From Fidelibacterota bacterium (GTDB taxonomy: Bacteria > Fidelibacterota > Marinisomatia > Marinisomatales > TCS55): DNA of 64,000 nt. The notes beneath the pieces were generated by a model. It saw nothing but the letters and a program-made list of their open reading frames with translations, did no database searches and was not told the origin of the DNA. Below are positions 62,224 to 64,000 of this stretch, piece by piece. The stretch's first letter is position 1. Every line of letters begins with the position of its first letter. Made by a program: the position numbers and the translations under genes. The stretch is from the NCBI GenBank assembly GCA_014382015.1, contig JACNKN010000048.1, positions 1-64,000 on the forward strand, in the 5' to 3' direction.

Positions 62224-64000
62224 TCGATAGAAATTTCTATAAAATGCATTTTTGCTTGACCATTTTATTTATGGTTTCAAAATTGCTTGGTCAAACAATC
62301 CAGTTAAATGAAATTGTAAGTACCAATACAATTTCATTAATAGATGAGGATGGCGATTCACCTGATTGGATAGAAATTTATAATCCAGGCGAATCATCTG
62401 TACAACTTAAAGGATATGGCTTATATGATGATTTAGATGAACCATTTGATTGGGTATTCCCTAAATACGAGTTAAATCCTCATTCCTTTTTAGTTTTATT
62501 TGCATCCGGAAAAGACAGGACTAGTTTGGTACAGATATGGGATGCCATTATAACTGAAGAAGATCAATGGTATTATTGGGTTGGATCATCTGAACCGCCA
62601 TCTGATTGGATGAAATCAGAAAATGTTCCAATAGGATGGTCATCGGGGCCTAGCGGGTTTGGTTATGGGGATAATGATGATAAAACAATCATAGATAAAA
62701 CAATGTCAGTGTTTATTCGGAAATCCTTTCAAGTGGATAAGCCGGAAGCTATTTCCAAATTGTTATTTCATGTTGACTATGATGATGGTTATATAGCTTA
62801 TTTGAATGGTGTAGAATTTTCCAGAAAGAATATGGGTATGCCCAATTCCCCGGTTCAATACAATAACGCAGCTACGGGATTACATGAAGCGGAGATTAAG
62901 TCTGGCGGATTCCCAGAACCAATTTGGATTGATATAGATAAATATCCACTGTTAAAGGGTGAAAATATCCTTGGGATTCAAGTTCACAACTATAATCAAG
63001 ATTCATCAGATCTCTCATGTATTCCATTTTTAACAGCAGGATATAATACTGAAGAAGAGAATTATAGAGTCCCAGATATTAGGATAGAACTACCAATATC
63101 ATATTTTCATACCAATTTTAAAATTAAATCAGAAGGTGAAATAATTATTTTAAGTGATACTCTCGGAGAAATCATTGATTCCATTAGTACAGGAAAAATT
63201 CCAACAGATAAATCAAAAGGGAGAATTAAAGAATCTTCAGACTGGGCTTTTTTTGAGAATCCAACACCAGGGCTTAGTAATAATCAAGTAGATTATAAAG
63301 GATTTCTATCACCACCAACTTTTTCAGGCGAGTCTGGGTTTTATTTTGGAACCAACACAATAAATTTAACTCATGACGAAGATGGGGTTAAAATATTTTA
63401 CACTTTTGATGGGTCAGTCCCTGATCAAAATTCAAAATTATTTGATCAACCTATAATCGTAACAAAAAATACTGTGGTAAGGACTATTGCATATAAAGAA
63501 GGATGGGTAAAATCTGATGCAGCAACTCAAACTTACATATTTGATAAATCTTATGATTTACCTGTCGTTTTTTTAAGTGCAGATCCTTCAGATTTTTTTG
63601 ATCCAGATACAGGTATCTATGTAAAAGGCCCTAATGCATCTTCAAGTTTTCCTCATTTTGGAGCAAATTTTTGGGAAGATTGGGAAAGGCCAATCCATTT
63701 TGAAATTATTGAACCCAATGGTCAAAACTACAGTGCGAATGCAGGAACAAAAATATATGGAGCATGGAGTAGAGGCCATCCTCAGAAATCACTCTCATTT
63801 TTTTCACGAAAAAAATATGGATCATCTTCCTTTAATTATAAACTGTTCCCGGATCTAAATATTGATAAATATGAATCATTCATTTTAAGGAACTCAGGTA
63901 ATGACTGGGATTCTTCAATGCTAAGAGATGGTTATACAAGTACATTATTAAACGGTATTGATATAGACTATCAAAAATTTCGCCCAACGATTGTCTATTT
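62208..64000 (+). CDS. LTD/CotH-type secreted protein (3' truncated by the window)
   Basis: Open reading continues to the last base without a stop, so at least 597 codons are present. The start is either the ATG at 62208, overlapping the symporter, or the one at 62244, which gives a signal peptide ('FCLTILFMVSKLLGQ'). The order is an LTD (lamin-tail) domain ('QLNEIVSTNTISLIDEDGDSPDWIEIYNPG'), a beta-sandwich ('FIRKSFQVDKPEAISKLLFHVDYDDGYIAYLNGVEFS'), a chitobiase-C-like segment ('GVKIFYTFDGSVPDQNS...VVRTIAYKEG'), then a CotH-like start ('YESFILRNSGNDWDSSMLRDGY'). CotH proteins are kinase-like and often exported. Its place in the glucan operon suggests a surface role; the function is not known. 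Confidence 0.82.
   Translation, partial: MDFKLIDRNFYKMHFCLTILFMVSKLLGQTIQLNEIVSTNTISLIDEDGDSPDWIEIYNPGESSVQLKGYGLYDDLDEPFDWVFPKYELNPHSFLVLFASGKDRTSLVQIWDAIITEEDQWYYWVGSSEPPSDWMKSENVPIGWSSGPSGFGYGDNDDKTIIDKTMSVFIRKSFQVDKPEAISKLLFHVDYDDGYIAYLNGVEFSRKNMGMPNSPVQYNNAATGLHEAEIKSGGFPEPIWIDIDKYPLLKGENILGIQVHNYNQDSSDLSCIPFLTAGYNTEEENYRVPDIRIELPISYFHTNFKIKSEGEIIILSDTLGEIIDSISTGKIPTDKSKGRIKESSDWAFFENPTPGLSNNQVDYKGFLSPPTFSGESGFYFGTNTINLTHDEDGVKIFYTFDGSVPDQNSKLFDQPIIVTKNTVVRTIAYKEGWVKSDAATQTYIFDKSYDLPVVFLSADPSDFFDPDTGIYVKGPNASSSFPHFGANFWEDWERPIHFEIIEPNGQNYSANAGTKIYGAWSRGHPQKSLSFFSRKKYGSSSFNYKLFPDLNIDKYESFILRNSGNDWDSSMLRDGYTSTLLNGIDIDYQKFRPTIVY

Overview
The window is an AT-rich bacterial chromosome segment. 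It most resembles Candidatus Marinimicrobia (SAR406/Neomarinimicrobiota) or a nearby FCB-group lineage. I infer this from style, not from a marker gene. Several secreted proteins end in a 'NYPNPFNPxTxIxYxL...MxLxK' type IX-like sorting tail. PorV-like and LptD-like outer-membrane proteins, a TonB receptor, lipoproteins with clear lipoboxes and a Bacteroidetes-like palindromic repeat are also present. The cell is Gram-negative.

Layout. (1) 1-950: a HigBA-type toxin-antitoxin pair followed by a non-autonomous inverted-repeat element. (2) 944-6300, minus strand: a cyanophycin operon read cphB, cphA, then a second Mur-ligase protein lacking the ATP-grasp domain. (3) 6507-14462, minus strand: housekeeping genes (glycyl-tRNA synthetase, a Bax-inhibitor-like protein, an exported isoaspartyl peptidase, a CcmH-like protein, TopA, HisS). 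(4) 14526-17362: a frameshifted secreted metalloprotease and a lipoprotein, lying between the intact hisS and a duplicated 5' fragment of hisS. (5) 17364-27931: a zinc-ribbon protein, LptD-like protein, RarA, FKBP lipoprotein, methyltransferase, tRNA-Thr(CGU), GreA, a second copy of the inverted-repeat element, an XRE regulator with a small membrane protein, a YidD-like protein and a metallophosphatase. (6) 27932-28807: a palindrome-derived tandem repeat array bracketed by two copies of one gene's 3' end. (7) 28810-38779: an ADP/ATP-carrier-like/HEAT/cNMP fusion, a PIN-PhoH ATPase, a lipoprotein plus secretin operon, a secreted protein with C2H2-like and EF-hand motifs, and a dienoyl-CoA-reductase-like SDR. 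(8) 39155-64000: a large beta-glucan (probably laminarin) utilisation locus.

The glucan locus is the most striking part. A LacI regulator and a GH3 glucosidase (minus strand) diverge from a long plus-strand run across a cluster of ATGCAA/TTGCAT palindromes. The run encodes a carbohydrate-binding surface protein, a TonB receptor, a very large FN3/calcium-loop protein, a PorV-like protein and a SurA-like lipoprotein. Three GH16 enzymes with different domain or anchor arrangements follow, then a GH5 exo-glucanase with a CBM6-like domain, a sodium/sugar symporter and a LTD/CotH protein cut off by the window end. A ROK glucokinase lies just downstream of GH3. Together they suggest surface cutting, TonB uptake, periplasmic or outer-membrane trimming to glucose, Na+-driven import and phosphorylation. 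No SusD is visible; its place beside the TonB receptor is taken by the large protein and the PorV/SurA-like pair.

The minus-strand cphB-cphA-Mur ligase operon should make and mobilise the nitrogen reserve cyanophycin. The repeats, the hisS duplication and the frameshifted protease show that the accessory stretches have been rearranged recently.
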